64,000 bases of DNA from Archangium gephyra (GCF_001027285.1 NZ_CP011509.1:6038501-6102500), one strand, 5' to 3'; counted from the stretch's first letter, positions 40,431 through 50,086 are shown. A program made the numbers and translations. The notes: a model not told the origin generated them from the sequence alone.

Positions 40431-40922
40431 ATGCGAAGGTTCTGGATGTGGGCGCTGCTCTCGGTGGTGGCGTGTTCCGAGAAGAAGCCACAGCCCGGTG
40501 ACGCGGGGCAGGCCAGTGGTGCCGCTGGACAGTTCAAGTCCGAGGCCGCGCTCGGCAACAAGGACGAGACCTGCCCCGGCGGGACGGTGAGGGGGTGTTG
40601 GGACGCCGCCTCGGAGGCCGAACTGAAGGGCGACATCGCGCGCGCCACCGAGCTGTACACGCGGGTGTGTGAGGCGGGCGGCGCCCGGGCGTGCAACGTG
40701 CTGGGCATCCTCGCGTCGAAGGGGGGCGCGGCTCCGGAGCGCATCTACTCACTCTTCATGCGGGGATGCGACGGGGGCGACATGTCGGGCTGCTACAACG
40801 CGGCCATGTGCCACAAGACGGGCGGGTGCGCCGAGAAGAACGACGCCGAGGCCACGAAGCTCCTGCGGCGCGCATGTGACGGTGGCGACGCGGACGCCTG
40901 CGGCCACCTCGGCACCCGCTGA
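40431..40922 (+). CDS. Sel1-repeat lipoprotein
   Basis: 163 aa, ATG preceded by GAGGAGGAGGG. Lipobox SVVAC at the N-terminus. Residues about 55-160 contain Sel1/TPR-like repeats with Cys: ATELYTRVCEAGGARACNVLG, YSLFMRGCDGGDMSGCYNAA, ATKLLRRACDGGDADACGHLG. Sel1-type lipoproteins in myxobacteria scaffold envelope complexes; the partner is unknown. Confidence 0.8.
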   Translation: MRRFWMWALLSVVACSEKKPQPGDAGQASGAAGQFKSEAALGNKDETCPGGTVRGCWDAASEAELKGDIARATELYTRVCEAGGARACNVLGILASKGGAAPERIYSLFMRGCDGGDMSGCYNAAMCHKTGGCAEKNDAEATKLLRRACDGGDADACGHLGTR

Positions 40923-40948
40923 CTCAGCCGCTGTCCCGGGCCGAGGGC

Positions 40949-42151
40949 TCAGGAGTCGCGCCGTTTTCCAAGTCCCTCGCGCTTGAGCAGTGCTCCGAGC
41001 ACCGTTGCTCCCAGTGCGATGAGTGCTCCCGCGGTGAAAGGAGCGCTGGCGCCGAGGGACTTGTAGAGCGCGCCGCTGGCCACCGGGCCCACGGTGCGAG
41101 CGAGACCTCCCGAGGATTGTGCCAGCCCCAGGGTCAAGCCCAGCAGCGAGGGATTGGCGGCCTGGGAGGCCAGACTCCCCAGCAGTGGCTGGATGAGGCC
41201 GAGTCCCGTCCCGAGCAGGATGACGGCGCCAATCAATGAGAGGGGTTGGGCCGCGACGCTCACGCCCAGCATGCCGGCGCAGAGGATCAGCGTGCCGAGG
41301 ATGAGCAGACGCGCCTCGCCCACGGCCTTGGACAGGGGACCGATGAGGCCGCCCTGGATGACGAGTCCCAGCCCTCCCACCAGCGCGAAGACATAGCCCA
41401 CCTGCTTCGCGCCCCAGCCGAGGCGCTCCTGGGCGAGCAGGGCGAAGGCCACCTGGAGCGTCGTCATGGAGAGGAAGACGAAGAAGTAGAGCAGCAGCAT
41501 GATCCGCAGCGCGCGTTGCCGGGGCGAGCTGTGGAACACGCTCAGCCGCGAGGGTTGCTTCGCCGCGGTGGAGCGGCTCAGGTGGGTCTCGGGCATGGCC
41601 ACGAGCACGCCGAGCGCGCCGAGCAGGGCGAGCGCTCCCGCCGCCAGCGGGGGGAACCACGCGCCCCACAGGGAGAGCTGTCCACCGATCATGGGGCCCA
41701 GGACGAGTCCCAGGCCGATGCCGGCCCCGAGCCGGCCCATGGCCCGCGCGCGGTTCTCGGACGGGGTGACGTCCGCGAGCACGGCCTGACACGCCGAGAG
41801 GTTGCCCGAGGTGGCGCCCGCGAGGATGCGCGAGGCGAAGAGGAGCGGCAGCAGGTGGTGGTAGCTGGCCAGGGAGAAGAGGCCCATGGCGATCGCGTTG
41901 GCCGCGAGGCTCAGCAGGATGATGGGCCGGCGGCCGTAACGGTCCGAGAACCGCCCGAGGAGCGGGGTGGCGAGCAGCTGGGTGAAGGAGAAGCTGCCGA
42001 GCAGCACGCCGACGGTGAGCTCCGAGCCTCCCATCGACTGGACGTAGAAGGGCAGGAGCGGGATGACGATGCCGAAGCCCACCAGATCGAGGAACACCGT
42101 CAGGAAGACGAGCGCCTCGATGCGGCGGAGCGGCCATGGGGCTGGGGCCAT
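40949..42151 (-). CDS. MFS transporter (TetA-like drug:H+ antiporter)
   Basis: 400 aa, 12 transmembrane helices. Signature GRFSDRYGRRPIILLSL (motif A, DRxGRR), FLDLVGFGIVIPLLPFYV at helix 1 and a second-half GLIGPLSKAVGE (motif A copy). The layout matches the TetA/DHA1 family that exports tetracycline-like or other small molecules. Start at 42151 (MAPAPW); ATG 42160 is a weaker alternative. It ends 26 bases from the Sel1 gene's stop (convergent). Confidence 0.85.
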   Translation of the reverse strand: MAPAPWPLRRIEALVFLTVFLDLVGFGIVIPLLPFYVQSMGGSELTVGVLLGSFSFTQLLATPLLGRFSDRYGRRPIILLSLAANAIAMGLFSLASYHHLLPLLFASRILAGATSGNLSACQAVLADVTPSENRARAMGRLGAGIGLGLVLGPMIGGQLSLWGAWFPPLAAGALALLGALGVLVAMPETHLSRSTAAKQPSRLSVFHSSPRQRALRIMLLLYFFVFLSMTTLQVAFALLAQERLGWGAKQVGYVFALVGGLGLVIQGGLIGPLSKAVGEARLLILGTLILCAGMLGVSVAAQPLSLIGAVILLGTGLGLIQPLLGSLASQAANPSLLGLTLGLAQSSGGLARTVGPVASGALYKSLGASAPFTAGALIALGATVLGALLKREGLGKRRDS

Positions 42152-42206
42152 GCCCCCCACTCTAGGGCTCCCGGACGTTCTTCCCCAACGAGGAGTTCAT
42201 GGCACC

Positions 42207-42776
42207 ATGAAGCGCATGACTCGCACGATGTTGTTGCTGTGGGTGTCCCTCGCGCTCGCGGCCTGCGCCCGCTCCACCGCCTCCCAGCGCGAGGGCGAGG
42301 CTCCGGCCATGGCCTTCAAGCCTTCACTGGCGGTGTTGCTCGAGCACCGCGCCGAGCTGGCCCTCACCGCCGAGCAGGTGGACCGCTTCGAGAAGCTGGA
42401 GTTCTCCCTTCACGAGAAGAACCTCGGGCTCCAGCACCAGCTGGACGTCCTGCGGGCCCAGAGCAAGAAGGACAACCGGCCCTGGCATGGGGGCTACATG
42501 GGCGGTGGGACGCATGACGCCCACGGAGGAAAGGGCAGCAGCACGGGGCCTCCGGAGGCGGAGCAGGCGCGGGCCGTGCGTCGCGAGCGGCTGGAGCGCA
42601 TCGACTCCACGCTGCGCCAGATGCAGGACAACGACACGCTGTCCTACATCGAGGCGGAGAAGGTGTTGAGCGACGCGCAGAAGCCCCGCGCGCGCGAGCT
42701 CTTCTCCCAGGAGCGCGACAAGCTGCTCAAGCAGCTCGAGGCCCTCCACTTCCGGCTGCGCAAGGGCGACTACTGA
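42207..42776 (+). CDS. Spy/CpxP-like lipoprotein
   Basis: 189 aa. Lipobox ALAACA; then a helical, charge-rich domain (LALTAEQVDRFEKLEFSLHE, IDSTLRQMQDNDTLSYIEAE, EKVLSDAQKPRARELFSQER) with the LTxxQ and E/K heptads of Spy/heavy-metal-resistance-type periplasmic chaperones, and a middle Gly/His-rich loop (HGGYMGGGTHDAHGG) that could bind metal. Divergently transcribed from the MFS gene with a 55-base gap, so the two may share regulation. Confidence 0.7.
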   Translation: MKRMTRTMLLLWVSLALAACARSTASQREGEAPAMAFKPSLAVLLEHRAELALTAEQVDRFEKLEFSLHEKNLGLQHQLDVLRAQSKKDNRPWHGGYMGGGTHDAHGGKGSSTGPPEAEQARAVRRERLERIDSTLRQMQDNDTLSYIEAEKVLSDAQKPRARELFSQERDKLLKQLEALHFRLRKGDY

Positions 42777-42791
42777 GGCCGCCTCCCGCGC

Positions 42792-44600
42792 TCAGGGCGT
42801 GACGTGGTGGATCCAGATGTTCCGCGTCGCGAGGTGGGGCTGCGTGAGCATGTCCGCGATGCGCTGCCCCGGAGGCACGGGCTGATGGAAGGGGTAGCCC
42901 GGCTCCTGCTCCTCCCAGGGGGTGATCATCAGCATGAAGCGGAAGAGCATGCCCTCGCGCCGGCCGCGCGGCAGCAGCAGGTTCGCGGGCCAGCCGCGCT
43001 CGTGCACCACGGACGCGAGGCTCGCCGGCCGGAAGAGGACCGCCTGCTCCGAGGGCCGCAGCGTGTGGTCGAACCGATCCATCTCCAGCCACATGCGGCG
43101 GTCCTCGGCGAACGCATCCGCCACCAGGTAGACGCGCACCGTCACCTTCTGCTCGTGCGGCAGCAGGTTCTCCACCCGGAAGAAGAAGTGGAAGGGCTCG
43201 TAGGACAGGTGCTGTTTCGTCACCTCCCGCCCGTCCGGCAGGCGCACCACGTGTTGCGCCATGAAGGTGTTCAGCGCGTGGGTGCTCGACCGGAAGGAGG
43301 GGGGAGGGCTGGTCCAGTAGTCTCCCCCGAAGGTGGCCTCGCCCCACCGCTGTCCGTCGAAGTCCGGGGAGGTGCCTCCGGGGATGTCCTTGACGAAGCA
43401 CAGGAGGATGTCCGGGCTCTGGTGGGCCGGGTAGATGCCCTCGCCGAGCCACTTGCGCACCAGCACCTGGGGGCCCTCGGACACGTCGTACGGCGGCAGG
43501 TGCGTGCTCCGCCACGCGTCGAGGATGTCGTCCACGTGGCGGTGCCAGCGGTAGAAGAGCGGATCCCTCGCCGCGGTAGCCGGGGACGTCAGCACCCCGG
43601 GCAGGCCCGTCTTGTCCTGGGGCGCCGTCAGACAGCCGAACAGCACCTGGCCCAGGTGGTGGTGCGCGCCGTAGGGGCCGAGCGGGTCCGCCCAGGCCTC
43701 GCCATCCACCGAGCCCGGGTTGGACTCGGCCGTGTCGGCGAGCTGCGCCAGGTGCTCGATGACCACGGGCGTCTCCTCCCGCCACAACAGCCCCGAGGAG
43801 GCCGCGGTGAAGAGGCGGTCGCGGCGCATGGCATGGTCGGTGACACCGTAGCCGGGCAGATCCCTCGGGCTCAGGCCGGGCGGCCGGGGAGCGAAGCCGG
43901 GCAGCCCCGCGTCATAGCCCTCGTTGATGGGGGACGCGTAGTCCCCCAGGGGCACGGTGCGGGGCATGCCGAACCCCAGCCGCTCCGTGTCGTAGCGGGC
44001 CAGCAACTGCTGGCGCAGGGACGCCAACACCTCCGCCCGCCCCTCCGGACGCAGACGGCGCTCGGGGCTCGTGGGGTCCGGGTGGCCCGCCGCCGGGTAC
44101 AGCACCTGCCAGGCCTCCACGTGCTCGTTGAGCCCGCTGTCCTCGCGGAAGTAGTCCAGCCAGATCTCCGCGCCGGGCGTGCCGGGGTTGCCCTTCCGGG
44201 GAAGCTCGGGACGCCCCGAGGGCAGCACCCGGTGGGGCGCGCGCTCCCGCAGCGGAGGCACGGACAGCCGGCGGCCCTCGGGGTGGTGGGCGATGAAGAC
44301 GCGCAGCGCGTACTTCGCCCACTCGGGGTCTCCTCCCTGGGCCTGCCGCTCGGCCTCGTCCAGCACCGCGCCCAGCCCTTCCTCTCCCGGCCGGGCGTTG
44401 GCCAGCTCCATGAAGCGGGCCGCCAGGGACAGCGCGAGCTGGAGGTGCGAGGGCAGGAAGGGGAGGAACCGTTGCTGGAGGGAGGGAGGCCCGAGGAGCG
44501 AGGGCTCTCCCCGGGCCGTCATCGGCAGCGGAGTGGGGGAGGACTCCCGGCTCAGCAGCGCCCGGGCCCGCTCCTGTGGCTCCACCAGCGTGGGGCTCAC
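42792..44600 (-). CDS. hemocyanin/phenoloxidase-superfamily protein with degenerate copper sites
   Basis: 602 aa, collinear with arthropod hemocyanins: [67 protein letters not shown], and the Ig-like third domain ([32 protein letters not shown]). Against the usual motifs, the CuA ligands (HHWHWH and MHQQ) are replaced by Val/Gln and Arg, and one CuB His is Gln (HNxxHV becomes HHLGQV); two CuB His remain, including that in WHRHVD. Oxygen binding is therefore doubtful. GTG start overlaps the YebC stop by four bases (GTGA); an internal ATG at residue 27 is possible. No signal peptide. Motif assignments come from remembered family alignments. Confidence 0.8.
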   Translation of the reverse strand: MSPTLVEPQERARALLSRESSPTPLPMTARGEPSLLGPPSLQQRFLPFLPSHLQLALSLAARFMELANARPGEEGLGAVLDEAERQAQGGDPEWAKYALRVFIAHHPEGRRLSVPPLRERAPHRVLPSGRPELPRKGNPGTPGAEIWLDYFREDSGLNEHVEAWQVLYPAAGHPDPTSPERRLRPEGRAEVLASLRQQLLARYDTERLGFGMPRTVPLGDYASPINEGYDAGLPGFAPRPPGLSPRDLPGYGVTDHAMRRDRLFTAASSGLLWREETPVVIEHLAQLADTAESNPGSVDGEAWADPLGPYGAHHHLGQVLFGCLTAPQDKTGLPGVLTSPATAARDPLFYRWHRHVDDILDAWRSTHLPPYDVSEGPQVLVRKWLGEGIYPAHQSPDILLCFVKDIPGGTSPDFDGQRWGEATFGGDYWTSPPPSFRSSTHALNTFMAQHVVRLPDGREVTKQHLSYEPFHFFFRVENLLPHEQKVTVRVYLVADAFAEDRRMWLEMDRFDHTLRPSEQAVLFRPASLASVVHERGWPANLLLPRGRREGMLFRFMLMITPWEEQEPGYPFHQPVPPGQRIADMLTQPHLATRNIWIHHVTP

Positions 44601-45298
44601 TTGAGGCCGACGTAGATGTTCTGGACGTCGTCGTCCTCGTCCATGGCTTCCAGGAACGCCTCGACCTCGGTGCGCGCCTCACCCTCGAGCGACACCGGAT
44701 TCTTGGCCACCCAGGCCAGGTTCTGCGAGCTCACCGTCCAGCCCATGCCCGTCAGGGCGCGGCTCACGGCGTCCAGGTCCGTGGGCGCGGTGAGGAAGCG
44801 AGTGGCGCCCTCCTCGCCGGGCTCCAGCTCCTGCGCGCCCGCTTCGATGGCGGCCGTCTCGGCATCCGCGCCCGCTTCAGGCGGCGTGGCCTCGATGACG
44901 CCCAGGCGGTTGAAGTCCCAGGACACCGCGCCGCTGGTGGCGATCTGCCCCTTGCGGAACAGCAACCGGATGTTGGCGGCGGTGCGGGTCTTGTTCTCGG
45001 TGAGACACTCGACGATCACCGGCACCTGGTGCGGGGCGAAGCCCTCGTACGTCACCAGCTCGTAGTTCACCGGCTCGTCCAGCAGGCCCGCGCCCTTCTT
45101 GATGGCGCGCTCCAGCGTGTCGCGCGGCATCGACGCCTTCTTCGCCGCGTCCATCGCCATGCGCAGGCGGGGGTTGCTGCCTGGATCGGCCCCCCCGGCC
45201 TTGGCGGAGACGATGAGTTCCTTGACCAGCTTGGTGAAGAGCCGGCCCTTCGCGGCCGCATGCTCGGTGCGGCCCTTGTGCTTCCATTGAGCGCCCAT
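44597..45298 (-). CDS. YebC/PmpR-type regulator/translation factor
   Basis: 233 aa: [10 protein letters not shown] onward, [61 protein letters not shown] and [14 protein letters not shown] are diagnostic of YebC. YebC proteins bind DNA/ribosomes (regulator or poly-proline translation rescue). The downstream hemocyanin-like gene starts inside its stop, a coupling that is not usual for yebC. A 9-bp perfect hairpin lies upstream (45321-45351). Confidence 0.9.
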   Translation of the reverse strand: MGAQWKHKGRTEHAAAKGRLFTKLVKELIVSAKAGGADPGSNPRLRMAMDAAKKASMPRDTLERAIKKGAGLLDEPVNYELVTYEGFAPHQVPVIVECLTENKTRTAANIRLLFRKGQIATSGAVSWDFNRLGVIEATPPEAGADAETAAIEAGAQELEPGEEGATRFLTAPTDLDAVSRALTGMGWTVSSQNLAWVAKNPVSLEGEARTEVEAFLEAMDEDDDVQNIYVGLK

Positions 45299-45320
45299 GG
45301 ACTGCGCTCCTACCTCATTC

Positions 45321-45351
45321 CCGGGCCGCGTTCATCAACTCAGCGGCCCGG
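45321..45351. terminator. strong hairpin between pseudopilin and YebC genes
   Basis: CCGGGCCGC (45321-45329) pairs perfectly with GCGGCCCGG (45343-45351) around a 13-base loop, 15 bases past the pseudopilin stop on the minus strand. No U-tract follows, so it may be a transcript-processing element or a weak terminator. Confidence 0.5.
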
Positions 45352-45366
45352 AGTGCCGGGCGGCGC

Positions 45367-45870
45367 TCAGAAGTGGTCGCCGTACTCGGTCTCGGCCATC
45401 CGCTGCCACATGCCGTTCTGGAGCCTGAACTTGATCTCCTTGTAGTTCACCAGCTCGTTGTTGTTCAGGTCACCCTTGGCCGTGATGACCAGATCGCCGT
45501 CGCCGTTGAGCAGGACCTCATAGCGGTAATAGAGGTGGCCGTCGGGCGCCCAGCCCAGGTCCTTCCAGTGGCCCAGCTCCAGGTCGAAGGGCTGCTTCTT
45601 GCCGTTCGGTGCCGACACCGGATTGAAGGGCAGGTCCGGCGCCGCCCCTCCCGGGAACTGCCCACCGTGCGCGGAGGTGTACTCGTTGAGCACGCGCATG
45701 ATGGAGTTCATCATCAGCTCCCGCTCGGCCTGCTTCGAGCGCAGCATGATGTTCTGGAACTCCGGCAGGGCCACCGTGGACAGCAGGCCGACGATGCAGA
45801 CGACGATCATCAGCTCGATCAGGGTGAAGCCCCGCCGGGTGTGGCCGGGGTGAAGCTTTCGGTTCGCCAT
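45367..45870 (-). CDS. type IV pilin / type II secretion pseudopilin-like protein
   Basis: 167 aa. Prepilin signal HTRRG/FTLIELMIVVCIVGLLSTVALPEF with cleavage after Gly and conserved Glu5 of the mature protein. The C-terminal domain (LGHWKDLGWAPDGHLYYRYE) is a globular pseudopilin-type beta domain without a disulfide pair. Located alone, outside a pil or gsp cluster; it may be a minor pilin. Start 45870 has GGGGG upstream; the frame extends further but lacks a plausible start. Confidence 0.8.
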   Translation of the reverse strand: MANRKLHPGHTRRGFTLIELMIVVCIVGLLSTVALPEFQNIMLRSKQAERELMMNSIMRVLNEYTSAHGGQFPGGAAPDLPFNPVSAPNGKKQPFDLELGHWKDLGWAPDGHLYYRYEVLLNGDGDLVITAKGDLNNNELVNYKEIKFRLQNGMWQRMAETEYGDHF

Positions 45871-45914
45871 GACATGCCCCCTTCGAGGCGACGGGAAAGA
45901 GAGGACCGTGGGGT

Positions 45915-46844
45915 TCACGGAGTGGTATTGCCCGCGGTGGCCGGAGCCTTGGTGGCGGGAACGAGGAGCCAGGTGCCCTGACCCTGGGGCTTCAGCTGCA
46001 TGCCGCTGGCCTCCTGCTTCTTGAACCACGCCTCCTGCTGCGGCGTGGCGGGCCCCGCGCGCATCGAGCGCACCAGCAGCGAGCCGTCGGGCCCGTTGCT
46101 CATGACGATGAGGTCCGAAGGGGCGCCCGGCTGGGTATAGGCGGGGGGCGTCACGATGTCCTGGTTCATCCGGGAGCCGTGATAGGCGGCCACCAGGGCC
46201 ACCGCCAGACCCAGCCCCACGAACAGGACCTTGTTCGTCTTCTTGGGGGCGTTCTGCGGATCCGGCTCCTGCGGCTGGAACGTCACCTTGCCGGTGGCCG
46301 CGGGCTTCTTGGGCGCCGGATGCGGGTGGGCGGCGGGCGCGGCCTGCTGGGTCGAGGCCGCCTTCACGTTGGTGGAGAAGTCCACCGCCTCCTGGGTCAG
46401 CGTCTCCCAGGTGCGATCAATGGCGAGCCCCATGTCCGGCGAGGCGGGCGTCGCGGCGCGCAGTGCCTCCAGCGCCCGGTCCACCTCGGCGAGCAGTGCC
46501 TCGAGCGCCACCTGATCCACCCGGCCTCCGGCGGTCAGCAGCAGATCCTGCGCCGCCGCCAGGCGCCAGCGCACCGCGACGGCATCGCGCAGGGAGTCGG
46601 CCAGGCCCTCGTCCATGAGCGCCTCGCGCTCGGGCAGGGTGAGCTTCTCCTGAAGCCGGCGCGCGTTGGGCAGCGAGACCACCAGCATCCGCTTGCCGCA
46701 CAGCACCTCCAACGCCTGTGCCTGGGAGGGCACGTTGCCGGGCCAGGTCGCGGGCTGCTCCAGTTTCTTGTGAGCAAGTGCCACCGCGTCGGCCAGGCTC
46801 TCATCCGAAGTCGGGGTAAGGGGGTTGTGCGGATCGTTTGACAT
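45915..46844 (-). CDS. single-pass membrane protein of unknown function
   Basis: 309 aa. The N-terminal 170 residues are helical and cytosolic (AVALAHKKLEQPATWPG, VEALLAEVDRALEALRA-like), a Pro/Ala-rich linker follows (APAAHPHPAPKKPAATG), then KVLFVGLGLAVALVAAYHG is the sole transmembrane helix and a short periplasmic domain (DLIVMSNGPDGSLLVRSMRA) completes it. It lies 44 bases upstream of the pilin-like gene and may be cotranscribed. No family recognised. Confidence 0.7.
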   Translation of the reverse strand: MSNDPHNPLTPTSDESLADAVALAHKKLEQPATWPGNVPSQAQALEVLCGKRMLVVSLPNARRLQEKLTLPEREALMDEGLADSLRDAVAVRWRLAAAQDLLLTAGGRVDQVALEALLAEVDRALEALRAATPASPDMGLAIDRTWETLTQEAVDFSTNVKAASTQQAAPAAHPHPAPKKPAATGKVTFQPQEPDPQNAPKKTNKVLFVGLGLAVALVAAYHGSRMNQDIVTPPAYTQPGAPSDLIVMSNGPDGSLLVRSMRAGPATPQQEAWFKKQEASGMQLKPQGQGTWLLVPATKAPATAGNTTP

Positions 46845-47011
46845 GGGCCCACGCGGGAAGACGAGGCCACCATCATCTGATCTCTGCGGGCACCAATACA
46901 ATCGTCAGCCCGCGAGCCGTCTCACGGCCCGCTCCCGTGCTCCTCCGCGAGATTCACCCCACTGGATGCTTGCAGTTGCAACAGAAGCAGGCCGCGGGGA
47001 AGAGCGGGAAG

Positions 47012-49171
47012 TCAGGACAGGGGCCGGCCGGAGGAGGCCTGCGCCATGCGCACCGCGCGCTCCATCAGCTCGCCCTGGGACCAGCGCTTCTCCCCCTCCA
47101 GTGCGCGGCGTTTCCACGTCCCGTCCGCCTCGAGCACCCAGGCGTGCGTGTTGTCCGCGAGGCTCCGGTCGAGCAGATCCCTCACCTGGGCGAGCAGCGG
47201 CGGCTCCTCCACCGGGGTGAGGGCCTCCACCCGGTGGTCCAGGTTGCGGGGCATCAGGTCCGCCGAGCCGATGTAGCAGCGAATCCCACCCCCTCGCTCG
47301 AAGAGGTAGATGCGGGAGTGCTCGAGGAAGCGGCCAAGCGTGGAGACGACGCGGATGTGGTCCGAGACGCCGGGGACCTGGGGGCGCAGGCAGCAGATGC
47401 CGCGCACGTTGAGGTCCACCTTCACGCCGGCGCGCGAGGCGTCATAGAGGGCGCGGATCATCGCCGGGTCCACCAGCGCGTTCATCTTCATGACGATGCG
47501 GGCGGGGCGCTCGGCGGAGTGCTCGGAGATGGTGCGGCGGATCTGCTCCAGCAGGCCCTCGCGCATGTTGATGGGGGCCACCAGCAGCTTGCGGAAGGAC
47601 TTGGGGCGGGCGAAGCCGGTGAGGAAGTTGAAGAGGTCCGCCACGTCCGCGCCAATCTCTGGGTCCGTGGTGAAGAGCCCCAGGTCCGTGTAGAGGCGGG
47701 CCGTCTTCGAGTTGTAGTTGCCGGTGCCCACGTGGACGTAGTGGCGCACGCGCTCGCCCTCGCGGCGGACGATGAGGATGGCCTTGGCGTGCGTCTTGAG
47801 GCCGGGGATGCCGTAGACGACGTGCACCCCCGCCTCCTCCAGCGCCAGCGCCCACTGGATGTTGGTGCGCTCGTCGAAGCGCGCCTTGAGCTCCACCATG
47901 CACACCGCCTGCTTGCCCCGCTCGGTGGCGCGGATGAGCGCGGGCACCAGCGGCGACTTGTCCGAGGTGCGGTACACGGTCTGCTTGATGGCCAGCACGT
48001 CCGGGTCTTCCACCGCCTCCGTGACGAAGCGCTCCACCGAGGTGGCGAAGGACTCGTAGGGGTGGTGGACGAGCAGATCTCCGCGCCGCATGGCGGACAG
48101 CACCGTGCTCACCTCGCCGCCATCCCCCTCGGCCTTCAGGCGGGGCTGGGTGACGGGGGTCCAGGGAGGGTCTCTCAGCTCGGCGAAGCCCGGCGTGGAC
48201 ACCACGGACATCAGGTCCGTGTAGTCCAGCAGCCCCTGCTCCTCGTAGACCTGGCGGGGCTCCAGCGCGAGCGCCTCCCGGAGCGGATCGAGCATCTTGG
48301 GGCTCATCCCCGCCTGCACCTCCAGGCGGATGACGTCTCCGAAGCGGCGCTGGCGCAACTCCGTCTGCACGGCCACCAGCAGATCCTCGGCGTCCTCGGA
48401 CACGGTGAAGTCCGCGTCCCGCGTGACGCGGAACAGCCCCCGGTCCAACACCTCCATGCCGGGGAAGAGCGCGTCCAGGTGGTGGGCGATGATCTCCTCG
48501 AGCGGCACGAAGGTGGTGCCCCCCTTGAGCGGGACGAAGCGCGGCAGCAGCTCCTTGGGCACCTTCACCCGCGCCACGTTCTCCGTCTCCGTCACCGGAT
48601 CCCTCAGCAGCACCGCGAGGCTGAGGGAGAGGTTGGAGATGTAGGGGAAGTGCCGGCCCAGGCCGATGGCCAGCGGGGTGAGCACGGGGAAGATCTGCTC
48701 GCGGAAGCGCTGCTCCAGCAGGGCGCGCGACTCGGCGTCCAGCTCCTTCATGGAGAGGATGCGCAGGCCCTTCTCGGCCAGGGCGGGACGCAGCTGGCGC
48801 TCGAAGCAGTCGCTGTGGCGCCGGCCCTGCTCGAGGATGCGATCGTGCAGCTTGTCGAGCGTCTCGCCCGGGGTGGCACCGTCCGGCACCAGCCGCGCCA
48901 CGCGGTTGCGCACCTGCTCGTGCAGGCGCGCCACACGGATCATGAAGAACTCATCGAGGTTGCGCGCGTAGATGGCGCAGAACTTCACGCGCTCCATCAG
49001 CGGCACCGAGGTGTCCTCGGCCAGCTGGAGCACCCGGTTGTTGAAGGCGAGCCAGGACAGCTCCCGGTTGAAGAAGAGGCCGCTGTCCGGCACGTCCGTC
49101 CCGGGCGGGATGGTGTCCCGCTCGACGGGCTTGGTGGGGTTGTTCCGGCTGGTGGATGCGCGCTTGGGCAT
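47012..49171 (-). CDS. ppk1: polyphosphate kinase 1
   Basis: 719 aa, the usual length. N-terminal FFNRELSWLAFNNRVLQLA, IYARNLDEFFMIRVARLHEQ; the catalytic His lies in GLKTHAKAILIVRR (about residue 461) and YVHVGTGNYNSKTARLYTDL supplies the second phosphotransfer segment; C-terminal SADLMPRNLDHRVEALTPV completes it. It reversibly makes polyphosphate from ATP, in the cytosol at the membrane. In myxobacteria polyP affects development and stress. Start 49171 (MPKRAST). Upstream lies a small basic protein gene. Confidence 0.93.
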   Translation of the reverse strand: MPKRASTSRNNPTKPVERDTIPPGTDVPDSGLFFNRELSWLAFNNRVLQLAEDTSVPLMERVKFCAIYARNLDEFFMIRVARLHEQVRNRVARLVPDGATPGETLDKLHDRILEQGRRHSDCFERQLRPALAEKGLRILSMKELDAESRALLEQRFREQIFPVLTPLAIGLGRHFPYISNLSLSLAVLLRDPVTETENVARVKVPKELLPRFVPLKGGTTFVPLEEIIAHHLDALFPGMEVLDRGLFRVTRDADFTVSEDAEDLLVAVQTELRQRRFGDVIRLEVQAGMSPKMLDPLREALALEPRQVYEEQGLLDYTDLMSVVSTPGFAELRDPPWTPVTQPRLKAEGDGGEVSTVLSAMRRGDLLVHHPYESFATSVERFVTEAVEDPDVLAIKQTVYRTSDKSPLVPALIRATERGKQAVCMVELKARFDERTNIQWALALEEAGVHVVYGIPGLKTHAKAILIVRREGERVRHYVHVGTGNYNSKTARLYTDLGLFTTDPEIGADVADLFNFLTGFARPKSFRKLLVAPINMREGLLEQIRRTISEHSAERPARIVMKMNALVDPAMIRALYDASRAGVKVDLNVRGICCLRPQVPGVSDHIRVVSTLGRFLEHSRIYLFERGGGIRCYIGSADLMPRNLDHRVEALTPVEEPPLLAQVRDLLDRSLADNTHAWVLEADGTWKRRALEGEKRWSQGELMERAVRMAQASSGRPLS

Positions 49172-49248
49172 GTCCGCTCTTGGGGTCGCGGGGGAGCGGT
49201 GTAGCAGGCCGGGGCCGTGGGAAGGGTGAAACCTTCGAGACAAAGCCC

Positions 49249-49416
49249 TCAGGCGTTGCCGCGTGAACCCCTGCGCTCACCAGACTTGGGCCCGCCCTTC
49301 TTCGAGTCCGTCCGGGTGATGGTGGGCACCTTGTTGCGGCCCTTGCGGGTGCGGCCGGTTGCCTCGGATGCCTTCGCCTGCAGCTTCTTCGCCTTGGACT
49401 TACGAATTCCCGCCAT
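49249..49416 (-). CDS. small basic protein (55 aa)
   Basis: 55 aa of mostly Lys, Arg, Ala, Ser and Gly (MAGIRKSKAKKLQAKASEAT, GRTRKGRNKVPTITRTDSKK). GGAGGTGA precedes the ATG at ideal distance, which makes it a real gene. Composition resembles H1-like or nucleic-acid-binding small proteins, so it may bind DNA or polyphosphate; the neighbouring ppk1 gives weak support for the latter. No domain or signal peptide. Confidence 0.6.
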   Translation of the reverse strand: MAGIRKSKAKKLQAKASEATGRTRKGRNKVPTITRTDSKKGGPKSGERRGSRGNA

Positions 49417-49531
49417 GTGTGGGTCACCTCCGTTTCCACGAAGGTGGGTACTGGACAGGGCAAGGGCACTGGCGTGGAGGCGCTGGCTGGCGGGGCGCAC
49501 GTGGAAGAGGCAGGCGTGCGAGCCCCACCCC

Positions 49532-50086
49532 CTACAGGGAGGCGGTGTGCTCGTCCTGGCTCGGGAGCGCCCAGCTCCGCGGCGAGGTCCGCCGGGACGC
49601 CGGCTTCAGCCCCCGGAGCTCCATGGCGTAGGACTGCTCGGGCGAGCGCGCCTCCAGCAGTCGAGCCAGGCACTCCGCGTGGTCCGGCACGGACAGCACG
49701 CAGATGTCGAACCGGTTGCCGGCCTCGTCCTGCCGGACGACGGCCCAGCCATCCAGCGGCAGCGGCTCCTGCATGTCCGCCCGCCACAGCACGTGCTCGG
49801 TGGACAGGCCCAGGTGCTCCAGCGCGTGCTCGACCTCCAGGTGCTTCATCCACAGCACGGCCTCTCGCGGCCCGTGGGAAGCGTCGCGGGGGAGATCGAT
49901 GAGCACCTCGAGACCACACTCTCCCTGGTACTCCCACCGGTAGCGCGGGCCCAGGCCATCCCCCTCGTCCCCGAGGGCGAGTGGAGGCCCCAGGCGCTGC
50001 TCGAGCTCTGCTCTCGAGAGGCTCAGGGTGCAGGCCCGGTGCTGCTTCCTCGAGAGGACCAGACGGTTTGCGGCGAGCGGCTTCAT
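49532..50086 (-). CDS. hypothetical cytosolic protein
   Basis: 184 aa from ATG 50086 with AGGAGAA upstream. No recognisable domain: MKPLAANRLVLSRKQHRACT, ELEQRLGPPLALGDEG, YRWEYQGECGLEVLIDLPRD, VEHALEHLGLSTEHVLWRAD. Mixed alpha/beta and lacking signal or membrane segments. The frame is open far upstream in shadow sequence, so the SD-supported start is preferred. Confidence 0.6.
   Translation of the reverse strand: MKPLAANRLVLSRKQHRACTLSLSRAELEQRLGPPLALGDEGDGLGPRYRWEYQGECGLEVLIDLPRDASHGPREAVLWMKHLEVEHALEHLGLSTEHVLWRADMQEPLPLDGWAVVRQDEAGNRFDICVLSVPDHAECLARLLEARSPEQSYAMELRGLKPASRRTSPRSWALPSQDEHTASL

Noticed and set aside
46838..49204. A 788-aa + strand frame opposite ppk1.
   Set aside because: Shadow of ppk1, whose catalytic motifs are clear on the minus strand.
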